DNA of 64,000 nt from Pantoea trifolii (GCF_024506435.1 NZ_JANIET010000001.1:1178001-1242000), one strand, 5' to 3'. Positions 9,000-17,681 are shown, counted from the first letter of the stretch. Numbers and translations are program-made. Notes: generated by a model from the sequence alone, not told the origin.

Positions 9000-9774
9000 C
9001 TGATTGTTCTCCGAATAGGGATTGGTTGATGCGTTCGGCAAACTGGCTTTGACGCGGAATGCCGTACCAGCTGCACAGCTTCATAAAGCGATGATCGCTG
9101 AGGCTGTCGCCGAGGCCAATCACCGGGAAAACGCCGCGCTCGCTGCGTAATTTTTCCAGCAGGTAGCTGACGGCTAAGCCTTTTTCCACCACGTTCGGCA
9201 GCCACGCGACGTTGTTGCTGTTGCGATGGATGTAATAGGCGGCGGTGGGGAAGCGTTGCTCGATTTCATCGGCGATGGCGTAAAGCTCCTCGAGGCGCGT
9301 GCTGTCGCGGTGCTTCATCACCAGATAGATCGGCGTGACGCCATATTCATAGTTAATGCGCGCCCAGCCGTTGATGTCACGCTCTGCCATCAGGTCGGTG
9401 ATCGCCTGCTGCATTGAGAGCAGCGCCGGGCCGTACGGCGTCAGTTTTTCCAGCATGTGCGCGCGCCATGCGGCATCTTCCTCACCTTGCGGATTGAGGA
9501 TTACCGCGCCATGCGTGGTCACCGCCCACGAACGGAATGGGATCTGCACGCGGGCGATCTCTTCGGTGCCGCGTGCGGTGACCGGGATCAAATCGGCTTG
9601 CGCGATCATCCAGTCGACCAGCATCGACTGCTCTTCGGTCATAAAGCTGCGCGGCTGCAGGCTGAGATCGAGCGCGCCGGTGCGGAACGGCTCGAGATCC
9701 AGCTCGTCCACCATTTTGCGGCGCGTCTGAAATAGCGTGTCGTCGAGGTCGGAAAAAATTACCGGTTTATTCAT
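8989..9774 (-). CDS. HAD-family phosphatase of the ter biosynthetic operon
   Basis: The 261-residue enzyme starts with FSDLDDTLFQT, motif I of haloacid-dehalogenase phosphatases (Asp9 nucleophile, Asp11 acid/base). It has VTARGTEEIARV for motif II and GLGDSLSDHRFM near residue 225 for the acidic motif IV. The cap position is of the C2 type as in Cof/sucrose-phosphatase-like enzymes. It overlaps the upstream phosphoribosyltransferase stop by eight bases and the next gene by 11, so the operon is tightly coupled. A role in removing a phosphate from a ribosylated intermediate is inferred from the Ter-associated pathway model; the true substrate is unknown. Confidence 0.85.
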   Translation of the reverse strand: MNKPVIFSDLDDTLFQTRRKMVDELDLEPFRTGALDLSLQPRSFMTEEQSMLVDWMIAQADLIPVTARGTEEIARVQIPFRSWAVTTHGAVILNPQGEEDAAWRAHMLEKLTPYGPALLSMQQAITDLMAERDINGWARINYEYGVTPIYLVMKHRDSTRLEELYAIADEIEQRFPTAAYYIHRNSNNVAWLPNVVEKGLAVSYLLEKLRSERGVFPVIGLGDSLSDHRFMKLCSWYGIPRQSQFAERINQSLFGEQSDGE

Positions 9775-10894
9775 AGCTGATCACCTCCACCTGCGGCGCT
9801 ACCCTGGCCAGTGCCGTGGTTAACAGCGGATCCACGCTGTCGATCGGCGTTTCGATGCACAGCAAAATGCGGTCAAACTGCTGATGCGCCACGTTGTAAA
9901 CGAAGTTGGCGATGCCGAGACCGTAGTTATCACCGAAGGCGATAGCCGATTCGATGGCAAATCCAGCAGCGATCGGCGAGCGCGTGGTGGAGCTGTATTT
10001 CACCTCGGCGCCTTGTGCTGCCAGACGTTCGGCCAGCAGGAAGGGTTCCCAGACAAATTCGCTGCTGCCGAGCACGAGGATTTTTTCTCCCGGCTGCGCC
10101 TGAATCGCACGGCCAAAATCGCTCGCTGGCGCTTCCATGCCGAGTCGGCCCCAGCTTTGTTTGCCGGTGATTGGCACGGTGGCGGCATCGTTGAGCGCCA
10201 CCGCGGGCATCGGCGGTAGCGCGGCGTCAGGATCCTGCTGCCAGTGCCAGTCGCCTTGCACCAGCGACACGCTGCGCACCGGCACCGGACAGCGCGCGGG
10301 TAGCGCATCGCCGCTCCAGTCGGTGAGCGTAACGGCGATAACCTGCTCGATCTGTTTTAAGCCGCCGTCGTTGCGCAGCGCGTCGAGCAGGTTAATGAAG
10401 GTGTTGCCGGTGGTCGCTTCGTCATCAATCATCACCAGCGTGCGCGCGTTAAGCACGCGCTGGCGCAGCTGCGCATCATCGGGCAGGTAGATCAGATGAT
10501 CGGTGGCGTGGCTGTGATTCTCTTTAAACTCGCACAGCAAATCCGCCTGCTGCGGATGGCGCGTCGAGGTGAGATACACCGGTTCGCTCACGCGCTGGCG
10601 CACTTCATCAAATACGCCTGCGCCCAGGCCAACGGCGGTTTCTGCCATGCCGATAAACAGTACCGGACCGTCAGAAAGCGGCGGGAACTGCTCCGCCAGC
10701 TGGCGATAAACGGCGCGCATTTTCCATGGTGCGACCGGTATGTGGCGGCCAAGTACTTTACTGACGAACAGAAAAGCGCGCTTGGGATTGCGGCGCTCGG
10801 CGATCTCAAACAGATCGTCGATGGCGCTGATGCCGCCGGTTGGCGTGACGCTCAGCGTGCCGCATGAAAGCGTCCTGCTCCAAAGTGTGGTCAT
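9767..10894 (-). CDS. Phosphoribosyltransferase with TRSP domain, ter biosynthetic operon
   Basis: With the ATG at 10894 (AGGAATT just upstream, 10 bases after the ATP-grasp stop) the product has 375 residues; a start at 10948 would run back into the ATP-grasp gene. The N-terminal half has LFIGMAETAVGLGAGVFDEV and then LVMIDDEATTGNTFINLLDAL (about residue 155), a canonical PRPP-binding loop with two acidic residues and the TTGNT turn. The C-terminal half (from about 245) contains ILVLGSSEFVWEPFLLAERL and YSSTTRSPI, matching the TRSP domain named after its conserved residues. The pair of domains is diagnostic of the Ter-linked nucleoside-like metabolite pathway. Confidence 0.85.
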   Translation of the reverse strand: MTTLWSRTLSCGTLSVTPTGGISAIDDLFEIAERRNPKRAFLFVSKVLGRHIPVAPWKMRAVYRQLAEQFPPLSDGPVLFIGMAETAVGLGAGVFDEVRQRVSEPVYLTSTRHPQQADLLCEFKENHSHATDHLIYLPDDAQLRQRVLNARTLVMIDDEATTGNTFINLLDALRNDGGLKQIEQVIAVTLTDWSGDALPARCPVPVRSVSLVQGDWHWQQDPDAALPPMPAVALNDAATVPITGKQSWGRLGMEAPASDFGRAIQAQPGEKILVLGSSEFVWEPFLLAERLAAQGAEVKYSSTTRSPIAAGFAIESAIAFGDNYGLGIANFVYNVAHQQFDRILLCIETPIDSVDPLLTTALARVAPQVEVISYE

Positions 10895-10904
10895 GGATAA
10901 TTCC

Positions 10905-11963
10905 TCATTGAACCTGGTTGGACAGGACGGGGTTGTACGCCACCACATCGCTCAGCGCGCGGACGGTTGCTGGCGTGAAGTCGCGGCGGGCGTCATCGAT
11001 CACCTGCTGCTGACTGATCAAGCCTAGCTGGCGCAGGGCAAACAAGCCGGGAAGATTTACGCCGCTGAAACGGGTGTAACCAATGCCGCCGGAAGGGCGC
11101 ATATTGATCTCCAGTAATAGCGGTTTGCCGCTGGCATCATTGCGCGTCTGCACGTTAATCAATCCATCTGCGCCCATCGCGGCGGCGCAGGCTTGCGCCA
11201 GCTCAAAGGCTTCGCCGCTGTTCTCCAGATACTGCAGCGCACCTTCTTTGCGGCGCGCCACGGCGGCCAGCACCTTGCCGTTTTCCGCCAGCATATCAAC
11301 CGAGTATTCCGGGCCTGGCAGATACGGCATCAGGACCAGCGGCTCCATGCTGTCGGCGGCTTCCAGCGCCTGTAAGTAATATTCGGCTTTCACCCGGCGC
11401 GCATCCGGATGGGTAAACGCCGCCATCGGCGAGACGCTTTCATCAAACTGCCAGAATCCCATGCCATAAATACCGGTAACCGGCTTAACGCACAGCGGCA
11501 AATCGCCAAAGGGTTTGCGGGCGATCAACTCGCGCAACTGTACGGGTGAATCAATGCGCAGTGAAGGCACCACCGGCAAATTCAGGCTTTTCATATGGTG
11601 GGCAAACGCGACTTTGTCATCGGCCAGATCCAGCATCGCGACATCGCGTGCGCCGGTGGTTAAGCGCGTACCGCTGGCTTCGATAGCGGCGCGATGGGCT
11701 TCAAACCAATGCGCATGTCGACCGGTATGGATCGCCTGAATGGCGTTTTTTTTGACGGTAGAAAGAATAAATTCGAGGCGCTGATTAATATCACCAGGTT
11801 CAATTAATGCATGATCCGCCAGAGAAAGTATTTCATTACGCGATTGGCGATGTGATGCATAAATCGATACGTTGTAGTTATGTTTTTTAGCTGTAGATGT
11901 AATGCCATTAATTATATCGCGTTGGGAGGATAAACCTTCCATTAGCCAAATTTTGTGAGACAT
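10905..11963 (-). CDS. ATP-grasp ligase, first gene of the ter biosynthetic operon
   Basis: The 352-residue protein has the ATP-grasp layout: an N-terminal Rossmann-like region with AIHTGRHAHWFEAHR, the segment LADDKVAFAHHMKSLNLPVVPS that precedes the ATP-binding lobe, LPLCVKPVTGIYGMGFW (about 155-172, phosphate-loop lysine) and the metal-binding end LLLEINMRPSGGIGYTRF (about 298-315; Glu-x-Asn). Such enzymes join a carboxylate to an amine through an acyl phosphate. It opens the minus-strand operon and is divergent from terZ across 320 bases containing two inverted repeats, so both arms are probably co-regulated. The substrate is unknown. Confidence 0.85.
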   Translation of the reverse strand: MSHKIWLMEGLSSQRDIINGITSTAKKHNYNVSIYASHRQSRNEILSLADHALIEPGDINQRLEFILSTVKKNAIQAIHTGRHAHWFEAHRAAIEASGTRLTTGARDVAMLDLADDKVAFAHHMKSLNLPVVPSLRIDSPVQLRELIARKPFGDLPLCVKPVTGIYGMGFWQFDESVSPMAAFTHPDARRVKAEYYLQALEAADSMEPLVLMPYLPGPEYSVDMLAENGKVLAAVARRKEGALQYLENSGEAFELAQACAAAMGADGLINVQTRNDASGKPLLLEINMRPSGGIGYTRFSGVNLPGLFALRQLGLISQQQVIDDARRDFTPATVRALSDVVAYNPVLSNQVQ

Positions 11964-12283
11964 TTCTAATTATTTCCGCAAGAGGCTGGTGGCTGGATTA
12001 CAACTGACGAGTTTATTTCTCACCTCGAAACGAGTCAATCATAATATGATTTTTTAACCTAACGTAACCTTATGAATTTTAATGTAAAGAATTGTCATGT
12101 TTAGTGCATTGTCTCTTTGGGTTGAATTCTCTTAAGTTGTTCTTCTGCAACGCTTTATTGTGTTTCATAAAATTGCTGTGAAAATTAATGCTGAACATGA
12201 ATATCATCATGATATGATTTTGCCCTCATGGAATTTGATGCAAAAATAAAACCCTTTTCAAACCTGTTTGAAGGAATTATGAC
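11964..12283. promoter_or_regulatory. Divergent promoter region between the ter biosynthetic operon and terZABCDE
   Basis: 320 AT-rich bases with no gene. Two related inverted repeats are visible: AATCAT-aat-ATGATT at 12037-12051 and ATATCAT-c-ATGATAT at 12201-12215, sharing ATCAT/ATGAT half-sites. The first overlaps a possible minus-strand -10 element (TATTAT/TATGAT). The second lies about 70 bases before terZ and abuts a TATGAT on the plus strand. A TerW-like regulator encoded nearby is the obvious candidate binder, but this is an inference. AAGGAATT before the ATG at 12284 is the terZ ribosome site. Confidence 0.55.
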
Positions 12284-12868
12284 ATGGTTTCATTAAGCAA
12301 GAATCAGACGGTCTCACTCAGCAAAGAAACCGCTTCGCTGAATAAATTACATTTCGGCTTAGGCTGGGATCCAATTAAAAAGAAAGGCTTGTTAGGTAAG
12401 CTATTTGGCGGCGGCGGAGATTCAATCGATCTCGATGCCAGCTGCGTATTATTGGATCAATCCGGTAATGCCATTGATACCATCTGGTTCCGCGCATTAA
12501 CCTCCAAATGTGGTGCGGTGAAACACAGCGGCGATAACCGTACCGGCGAAGGCGATGGCGACGATGAAGTGATCAACGTCGAGTTGTCACGTCTGCCCGC
12601 CAACGTTGAGTATCTGGCGTTTACCGTGAACAGCTTCCAGGGCCAAACCTTCAACGAAGTGGAAAATGCCTTCTGCCGCGTGGTTGATCAAAACGGCAAA
12701 GAGCTGGCGCGCTATGAGCTGACTGAGCAAGGTAGCCATACCGGCATCGTGATTGCTTCGCTGCACCGCAACGGCGGATTGTGGGACTTCACGGCGCATG
12801 GCCGCGCGAGCGCCGGTCGTACCATCGATGCGATGCAAAACGACATCGTTGCCGCAGTGGTGCGCTAA
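12284..12868 (+). CDS. terZ: Tellurite resistance / stress protein TerZ
   Basis: 194 residues of a single TerD-type domain. The calcium-binding acidic signatures are visible: DSIDLDASCVLLD (about 47-59) and HSGDNRTGEGDGDDEVI (about 82-98). The insertion with the Gly-rich KLFGGGGDS loop after GLGWDPIKKKG separates TerZ from TerD/TerE. The protein is cytoplasmic and belongs to the Ter complex that assembles near the inner membrane with TerC and TerB and protects against tellurite, colicins and phage in other enterobacteria. It is the first gene of terZABCDE; its stop shares one base with the terA start (TAATG). Confidence 0.95.
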   Translation: MVSLSKNQTVSLSKETASLNKLHFGLGWDPIKKKGLLGKLFGGGGDSIDLDASCVLLDQSGNAIDTIWFRALTSKCGAVKHSGDNRTGEGDGDDEVINVELSRLPANVEYLAFTVNSFQGQTFNEVENAFCRVVDQNGKELARYELTEQGSHTGIVIASLHRNGGLWDFTAHGRASAGRTIDAMQNDIVAAVVR

Positions 12869-14046
12869 TGAATATGACGCCGGGGAGCAATGCTCCCGTT
12901 CCCGCTAATCTGCTGACGGTGCGCGTGCTCGCTGGCGCCGCCGTTGATGCTTCCGCCTTTCGTCTGTTCGCCAGCGGCAAAGTCAATGGCGATGCCGATA
13001 TGGTGTTCTACGGTCAGCCGGATAACGATGACCGTACCATCAGCCTGAAAAGCGAAGGGCACAACTCCGCCTTTTCTGTCGATCTCACTCGCTTGCGCCC
13101 GGACGTGCAGAAAGTGGCCTTCACCGTCACCTGTGACGGCGGCCGCAACGTATCGGGCTTGCAACGTCTGGCGATTCAGGTGGAGCAGGGCGGCAACGTG
13201 CTGCTGAGCGGTAACGTGGAGCTGGTGGGACGTCAGGAAGCGGCGTTGATCCTCGGCGAACTTTACCGCCGCAATAATGAGTGGAAATTCCGCTTTATTG
13301 CGCAGGGTTTCAACGGCGGCTTGCAGCCACTGGCGGAACATTTTGGTGTGGATGTGGCTGAACCCGCGCCTGCCCCAACGCCTGCGCCTGCACCGCAGGC
13401 GGCACCGGCTCCAGCACCGACACCCGCGCCGGCAAAAATCAATCTGAGCAAAGTGTCTCTTACCAAAGAGAAGCCAGCCATCAGCCTGACCAAGCGCGAT
13501 AACTTCGGTGAGATCCGCATCAATCTGAACTGGCACCGTGAAACCAGTAGTGGCGGCGGGTTGCGCGGATTGTTCGGCGGCAACAAAGGCGTGGATCTCG
13601 ATCTCGGCGCCTTCGTTGAGCTGCAAGACGGCTCGCGTGGTGTGATTCAGGCGCTGGGTGGCAATTTTGGCGCCATGCATGCCAAACCTTTCGTACACTT
13701 GCAGGGCGACGATCGTACCGGCGAAGTGACCGATGGCGAATGGCTGCACATCAACGGTCGCGAATGGAATCAGATTCGCGAAGTGTTGGTTTTCGCTTTC
13801 ATCTATCAAGGTGCGGCGAGCTGGGACAAAACGGATGGCGTAGTGACGCTGCACATTCCAGACCAGCCACCGATTGAAACGCGTATGACGGAAGGAGAGA
13901 ATCGCCGCAACATGTGTGCGATTGCTCGCCTGGTCAATGAGAACGGCAGTATCCGCGTCGAGCGTATCAATCAGTTCTTTAACGGGCATTCCGATATGGA
14001 TAAAGCTTTCGGTTGGGGATTCAACTGGCGAGCCGGTTCCAAATAA
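12868..14046 (+). CDS. terA: Tellurite resistance protein TerA, two TerD-like domains
   Basis: The start at 12868 overlaps the terZ stop by one base, giving 392 residues; an upstream frame from 12781 lies inside terZ. There are two TerD-like beta domains, about 5-165 and 195-390. They are joined by a Pro/Ala linker (about 168-193, repeated PAPA/PTPA) and a segment with INLSKVSLTKEKPAISLTKR that resembles the N-terminus of TerD proteins. The second domain keeps the VDLDLGAFVEL and DDRTGEVTDGEW acidic loops, while the first has a shortened acidic loop (PDNDDRTI). It is a structural member of the Ter complex. The linker length is likely to vary between strains because of its repetitive codons. 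Confidence 0.95.
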   Translation: MNMTPGSNAPVPANLLTVRVLAGAAVDASAFRLFASGKVNGDADMVFYGQPDNDDRTISLKSEGHNSAFSVDLTRLRPDVQKVAFTVTCDGGRNVSGLQRLAIQVEQGGNVLLSGNVELVGRQEAALILGELYRRNNEWKFRFIAQGFNGGLQPLAEHFGVDVAEPAPAPTPAPAPQAAPAPAPTPAPAKINLSKVSLTKEKPAISLTKRDNFGEIRINLNWHRETSSGGGLRGLFGGNKGVDLDLGAFVELQDGSRGVIQALGGNFGAMHAKPFVHLQGDDRTGEVTDGEWLHINGREWNQIREVLVFAFIYQGAASWDKTDGVVTLHIPDQPPIETRMTEGENRRNMCAIARLVNENGSIRVERINQFFNGHSDMDKAFGWGFNWRAGSK

Positions 14047-14066
14047 TTTCAGACAGAGGATTCACT

Positions 14067-14522
14067 ATGAGCTTTTTCAACAAGGTTAAAGGCGCATTTA
14101 ATTCCGGCCGCGATGAATTAACCAAACAGGTTAGCCGCTTTAAAAATAAGAAATTTATGCAAGGTACGGTGGCGGTTTGCGCACGCATTGCGGTCGCAGA
14201 CGGCAGTGTGAGTGCGGAAGAGAAGCAGAAGATGATCGGTTTTCTGCGTGCCTCCGAAGAATTGAAAGTCTTTGATACCAATGAAGTGATTGAGTTCTTT
14301 AACAAGCTGGTGAGCAGCTTCGATTTCGATCTGGAAATTGGCAAGGGCGAAACCATGAAGTACATCATGGCGTTGAAAGATCAACCGGAAGCCGCGCAGT
14401 TGGCGATCCGCGTAGGTATTGCTGTCGGTAAGAGTGATGGTGATTTTGATGCTGACGAGCAGAAAGCGGTGCGCGAAATCGCCGTCGCTTTGGGCTTTGA
14501 TCCAGCAATATTTGGTCTGTAA
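14067..14522 (+). CDS. terB: Tellurite resistance protein TerB
   Basis: The start at 14067 has AGAGGA six bases upstream and yields 151 residues, the usual TerB length; the longer frame from 14013 lies in terA. It is all-helical with the conserved acidic metal-binding loops IAVADGSVSAEEKQKM (about 44-59) and VGKSDGDFDADEQKAV (about 118-133) that bind divalent metal. In other bacteria TerB bridges TerD-family proteins and the membrane protein TerC. It follows terA after 20 bases and precedes terC after 24. Confidence 0.95.
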   Translation: MSFFNKVKGAFNSGRDELTKQVSRFKNKKFMQGTVAVCARIAVADGSVSAEEKQKMIGFLRASEELKVFDTNEVIEFFNKLVSSFDFDLEIGKGETMKYIMALKDQPEAAQLAIRVGIAVGKSDGDFDADEQKAVREIAVALGFDPAIFGL

Positions 14523-14546
14523 TTTTTTATCTTTTAAGGGTTCATC

Positions 14547-15584
14547 ATGGTGTCTACGCACATTGGCTTCCCAACTGAAACAGTCGCGGTTTTCATCGCG
14601 CTGTCAGTAGGAGCTATTTTTATCGACCTGTTCATGCACCGCGGCGACAAGCCGATTTCGCTGAAAAGCGCGGCGCTGTGGTCGGTGTTCTGGGTGGCGG
14701 TGGCGATGGGTTTCGCCGGCTTCCTTTATATTCATCACGGCGCTGAAGTTGCCAGCTTGTTCGTCACCGGTTACGCGCTGGAGAAAGTGCTCTCCGTCGA
14801 TAACCTGTTCGTCATGATGGCGATCTTCTCGTGGTTTGCTGTTCCGGACCGCTACCGTCACCGCGTGCTCTACTGGGGCATCATCGGTGCCATCGTCTTC
14901 CGTGGCATCTTCGTGGCGATCGGTACCGGCTTGCTGAGCCTCGGCCCTTACGTCGAAATCGTGTTTGCGCTGATCGTCGCGTGGACGGCGGTGATGATGT
15001 TGAAAAGCGGCGACGACAGCGACGAGATCGAAGATTACTCGCAGCACCTTGCCTATCGCATGGTGAAGCGCTTCTTCCCAATCTGGCCAAAAATGCGTGG
15101 CAACGCCTTCCTGCTGAATCAGAAAGAAGTCGATGAAGAGCTGCAGAAACCAGAAAACAAAGACGTAGCGATTGGTCGCGGCAAGAAAGCGGCGCTGTAT
15201 GCCACACCGTTGATGCTGTGTGTGGCGGTGGTTGAACTCTCTGACGTGATGTTCGCCTTTGACTCCGTGCCGGCGATTATCGCGGTAAGCCGTGAACCGC
15301 TGATCGTGTATAGCGCCATGATGTTCGCCATCCTCGGCTTGCGTACGCTGTACTTCGTACTTGAAGCATTGAAACAGTATCTGGTTCACCTCGAGAAAGC
15401 CGTTATCGTGCTGCTGTTCTTCATCGCGGTGAAACTGGGTCTGAATGCTACCGATCATATCTGGCATCACGGCTACAGCATCTCTGCTAGCGCCAGCCTG
15501 TTTGTGGTACTCGGCGTGTTGGCTGTCGGTATCGTACTCAGCGTGATGTTCCCCGGTAAACCTGAGGAAAAAGAAGAGAGCTGA
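14547..15584 (+). CDS. terC: Integral membrane protein TerC
   Basis: 345 residues with about nine hydrophobic segments. The TerC signature residues lie in ALEKVLSVDNLFVMMAIFSWF (about 76-96) and VAVVELSDVMFAFDSVPAIIAVS (about 225-247), acidic pairs within membrane segments that suggest metal ion handling. TerC is the membrane anchor of the Ter complex; members of the wider family have been linked to manganese export and to metalation of exported proteins. The sequence is nearly the same, as far as I recall, as TerC of enterobacterial ter plasmids. It lies in the terZABCDE operon. Confidence 0.95.
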   Translation: MVSTHIGFPTETVAVFIALSVGAIFIDLFMHRGDKPISLKSAALWSVFWVAVAMGFAGFLYIHHGAEVASLFVTGYALEKVLSVDNLFVMMAIFSWFAVPDRYRHRVLYWGIIGAIVFRGIFVAIGTGLLSLGPYVEIVFALIVAWTAVMMLKSGDDSDEIEDYSQHLAYRMVKRFFPIWPKMRGNAFLLNQKEVDEELQKPENKDVAIGRGKKAALYATPLMLCVAVVELSDVMFAFDSVPAIIAVSREPLIVYSAMMFAILGLRTLYFVLEALKQYLVHLEKAVIVLLFFIAVKLGLNATDHIWHHGYSISASASLFVVLGVLAVGIVLSVMFPGKPEEKEES

Positions 15585-15634
15585 TCTTCTGCCCGTAATG
15601 TGTCTGAAAAATCATTAACCAAGAGGTAATTACA

Positions 15635-16213
15635 ATGAGCGTTTCTCTTTCTAAAGGCGGTAACGTTTCGCTGAGCAAAGCGGCACCAACCATGAAAAAC
15701 GTCCTCGTTGGCCTTGGCTGGGATGCACGTTCCACCGATGGTCAGGACTTTGACCTTGATGCGTCAGCGTTCTTGCTGTCCGCCAGCGGCAAAGTCCGTG
15801 GCGATGCTGACTTCATTTTCTATAACAACCTGGTCTCTTCCGACGGTTCTGTTTCGCACACCGGTGACAACCGTACCGGTGCCGGCGATGGCGATGATGA
15901 ATCGCTGAAAATCAAACTGGATCTGATTCCAGCCGACGTCGACAAGATCGTGTTTGTGGTTACCATCCATGATGCGCAGACCCGTCGTCAGAGCTTTGGT
16001 CAGGTTTCCGGCGCGTTTATCCGCCTGGTGAACGATGACGATCGCAGTGAAGTGGCGCGTTACGATTTGACCGAAGATGCCTCCACCGAAACCGCGATGC
16101 TGTTTGGTGAGCTGTACCGTAACGGTACCGAGTGGAAATTCCGCGCGGTAGGCCAGGGGTATGCCGGCGGCCTCGCCTCGGTGTGTGCTCAGTACGGCAT
16201 CAACGCATCTTAA
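15635..16213 (+). CDS. terD: Tellurite resistance protein TerD
   Basis: 192 residues, single TerD domain starting [15 protein letters not shown]. Calcium-binding acidic loops are [14 protein letters not shown] (about 31-44) and [17 protein letters not shown] (about 72-88). It is preceded by AAGAGGTAATTAC as ribosome site. TerD binds calcium and, with TerE, is the abundant soluble part of the Ter system. It is about 70 percent like the next gene by eye, so terD and terE are tandem paralogues. Confidence 0.95.
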   Translation: MSVSLSKGGNVSLSKAAPTMKNVLVGLGWDARSTDGQDFDLDASAFLLSASGKVRGDADFIFYNNLVSSDGSVSHTGDNRTGAGDGDDESLKIKLDLIPADVDKIVFVVTIHDAQTRRQSFGQVSGAFIRLVNDDDRSEVARYDLTEDASTETAMLFGELYRNGTEWKFRAVGQGYAGGLASVCAQYGINAS

Positions 16214-16219
16214 TTAACA

Positions 16220-16240
16220 CGGGCAGCCACGCGCTGCCCG
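16220..16240 (+). other. Hairpin between terD and terE
   Basis: An 8-bp perfect stem (16220-16227 with 16233-16240) with a five-base loop follows the terD stop by six bases. No run of T follows, so it does not look like a full terminator. It may act as a processing or stability element that uncouples terE from terD levels. Confidence 0.5.
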
Positions 16241-16270
16241 CATCATCCAATTAAAAGCAGGAGCTTTAAA

Positions 16271-16846
16271 ATGGCAGTTTCTCTGGTAAAAGGCGGTAAC
16301 GTTTCCCTGACTAAAGAAGCACCAACCATGAATGTTGCCATGGCGGGTCTGGGTTGGGATGCACGTGTAACAGATGGTCAGGACTTCGATCTTGATGCGT
16401 CAGTGTTTATGGTCGGTGACGACGGTAAAGTGCTGAGCGATGCCAGCTTCATCTTCTTCAACAACAAGCAGAGCGCTTGTGGTTCCGTTGAGCATCAGGG
16501 CGATAATCGCACCGGCGCCGGCGATGGCGATGACGAGCAGGTAAAAATTACCCTGTCTAAAGTACCGGCTGACGTGAAAAAGCTGGTCTTTGCGGTCACC
16601 ATTTATGATGCAGAAGCGCGTAAGCAGAACTTCGGCATGGTGAGCAACAGCTTCATGCGTATCTTCAACAATGACAACGGCGCTGAAATCGCCCGTTTCG
16701 ACCTGTCTGAAGATGCGTCTACTGAAACCGCGATGGTGTTCGGTGAGCTGTATCGCAACGGTGCTGAGTGGAAATTCAAAGCGGTTGGTCAGGGCTTCGC
16801 AGGCGGCCTGTCGGCGCTGGCTTCACAGCACGGCGTGAGCGTCTGA
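16271..16846 (+). CDS. terE: Tellurite resistance protein TerE
   Basis: 191 residues, single TerD-type domain with the loops [14 protein letters not shown] (about 31-44) and [17 protein letters not shown] (about 74-90). GCAGGAGC precedes the ATG. It is the last gene of the operon: a strong terminator follows within 45 bases, and no terF (a von Willebrand-like protein found after terE in several ter plasmids) is present. It shares most of its sequence with TerD and is expected to have the same calcium-dependent structural role. Confidence 0.95.
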   Translation: MAVSLVKGGNVSLTKEAPTMNVAMAGLGWDARVTDGQDFDLDASVFMVGDDGKVLSDASFIFFNNKQSACGSVEHQGDNRTGAGDGDDEQVKITLSKVPADVKKLVFAVTIYDAEARKQNFGMVSNSFMRIFNNDNGAEIARFDLSEDASTETAMVFGELYRNGAEWKFKAVGQGFAGGLSALASQHGVSV

Positions 16847-16863
16847 TTTAAAGCATTGCTAAC

Positions 16864-16890
16864 AAAGCCCCGGCTTGTCCGGGGCTTTTT
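16864..16890 (+). terminator. Rho-independent terminator of terZABCDE
   Basis: Ten-base stem (16864-16873 with 16879-16888) around a five-base loop, GC-rich core CCCCGG/CCGGGG, followed by T residues. It lies 17 bases after the terE stop. Confidence 0.9.
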
Positions 16891-16904
16891 GCTATTTAAA
16901 TCGG

Positions 16905-16926
16905 TCGCCATGAATGGCGACTCTAC
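16905..16926 (-). repeat. REP-type palindrome (GTAG head), copy 2
   Basis: Seven-base stem TCGCCAT (16905-16911) pairs with 16914-16920 around a GA loop. CTCTAC follows at 16921-16926, that is GTAG on the minus strand two bases before the stem. It abuts the 3' end of the HAD-IB gene and lies just past the terE terminator. Confidence 0.65.
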
Positions 16927-17603
16927 GGATCCAGGCGCAGCATGCGCAGTTTTTCCAGCGGCACGCGGCGTTTTTTCCAGGTTGGATGGAAATGACGCCA
17001 GTGTGGATCCTGCGCGGCGGCCAGTAACTCAAAATCACCGCGCGTATCGCCCCAGGCGCGCAGGTGATAGTTATGCAGCGGGCCGTAGACGCTTTCCAGT
17101 CGCTTAACCTTTTGCCCACAGCGGCAGTTATGACCGGTAATCTTTCCGGTAAGAATGCCGTCCACCACTTCTAATTGGGTGCCGATCAGGTTGATGCCCA
17201 AACGCTCGGCGAAGGGTTCTAATACCATCGCAGGCGAGGCGGAACAGATGGTCACTTCCGCGCTGGAGTTCACTTCAGCGGCAACCGCTAACAGTCCGGC
17301 TGGACGCATCAACTTGTTCCAGTTGGCCGCGCAGAACAGTTGCGCCTGCTGGCGAATCCATTGCTCCTCCACGCCGGTTAAAAAAGTGTGAATCAACACT
17401 TCTTTTAACTCATCACGCGTGAGCTTTTTACGCATGCAGCGCAGCGTTGGCAGTGCCAGTCGGGCAATTTTGCGTGCGAACGCACGTTTGCCAAAGCTGA
17501 AGCGCAGAAAGGGGATAAAGCTGTCGTGAATGGTCAGCGTGCCGTCGAAATCGAAGACTGACAGAACCTGATTTTCACGCGCTAAGGAGGATTCCATGGA
17601 CAT
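16923..17603 (-). CDS. HAD-IB family phosphatase (phosphoserine-phosphatase-like)
   Basis: 226 residues. Motif I is FDFDGTLTIHDSF (about 17-29), motif II/III includes VTICSASPAMVLEPFAERLGI (about 116-136), and motif IV is AWGDTRGDFELLAAA (about 183-197). The helical C1 cap between about 40 and 95 and the GRYGPL-like VYGPLHNYHL region are those of the HAD-IB subfamily, which hydrolyses small phosphate esters. It is convergent with terE and faces the same way as the AI-2E-type gene upstream, from which it is separated by 111 bases with a hairpin. The last codons overlap a REP element. Substrate is not known. Confidence 0.85.
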   Translation of the reverse strand: MSMESSLARENQVLSVFDFDGTLTIHDSFIPFLRFSFGKRAFARKIARLALPTLRCMRKKLTRDELKEVLIHTFLTGVEEQWIRQQAQLFCAANWNKLMRPAGLLAVAAEVNSSAEVTICSASPAMVLEPFAERLGINLIGTQLEVVDGILTGKITGHNCRCGQKVKRLESVYGPLHNYHLRAWGDTRGDFELLAAAQDPHWRHFHPTWKKRRVPLEKLRMLRLDP

Positions 17604-17681
17604 GTTGTTCTCTTTTGTCGCAAGCCGTAATCAATGCAACGATGATAGCAAATGGCGGGACGATATTCTCATGTGGGAATG

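Noticed and set aside
12865..13989. A 374-codon open frame on the minus strand within terA
   Set aside because: It is antisense to terA, has no ribosome site or recognisable motif and low-complexity arginine/histidine composition, typical of a GC-driven shadow frame.
14604..15470. A 288-codon minus-strand frame within terC
   Set aside because: Antisense to terC; very His-rich because the real gene uses many valine and methionine codons.
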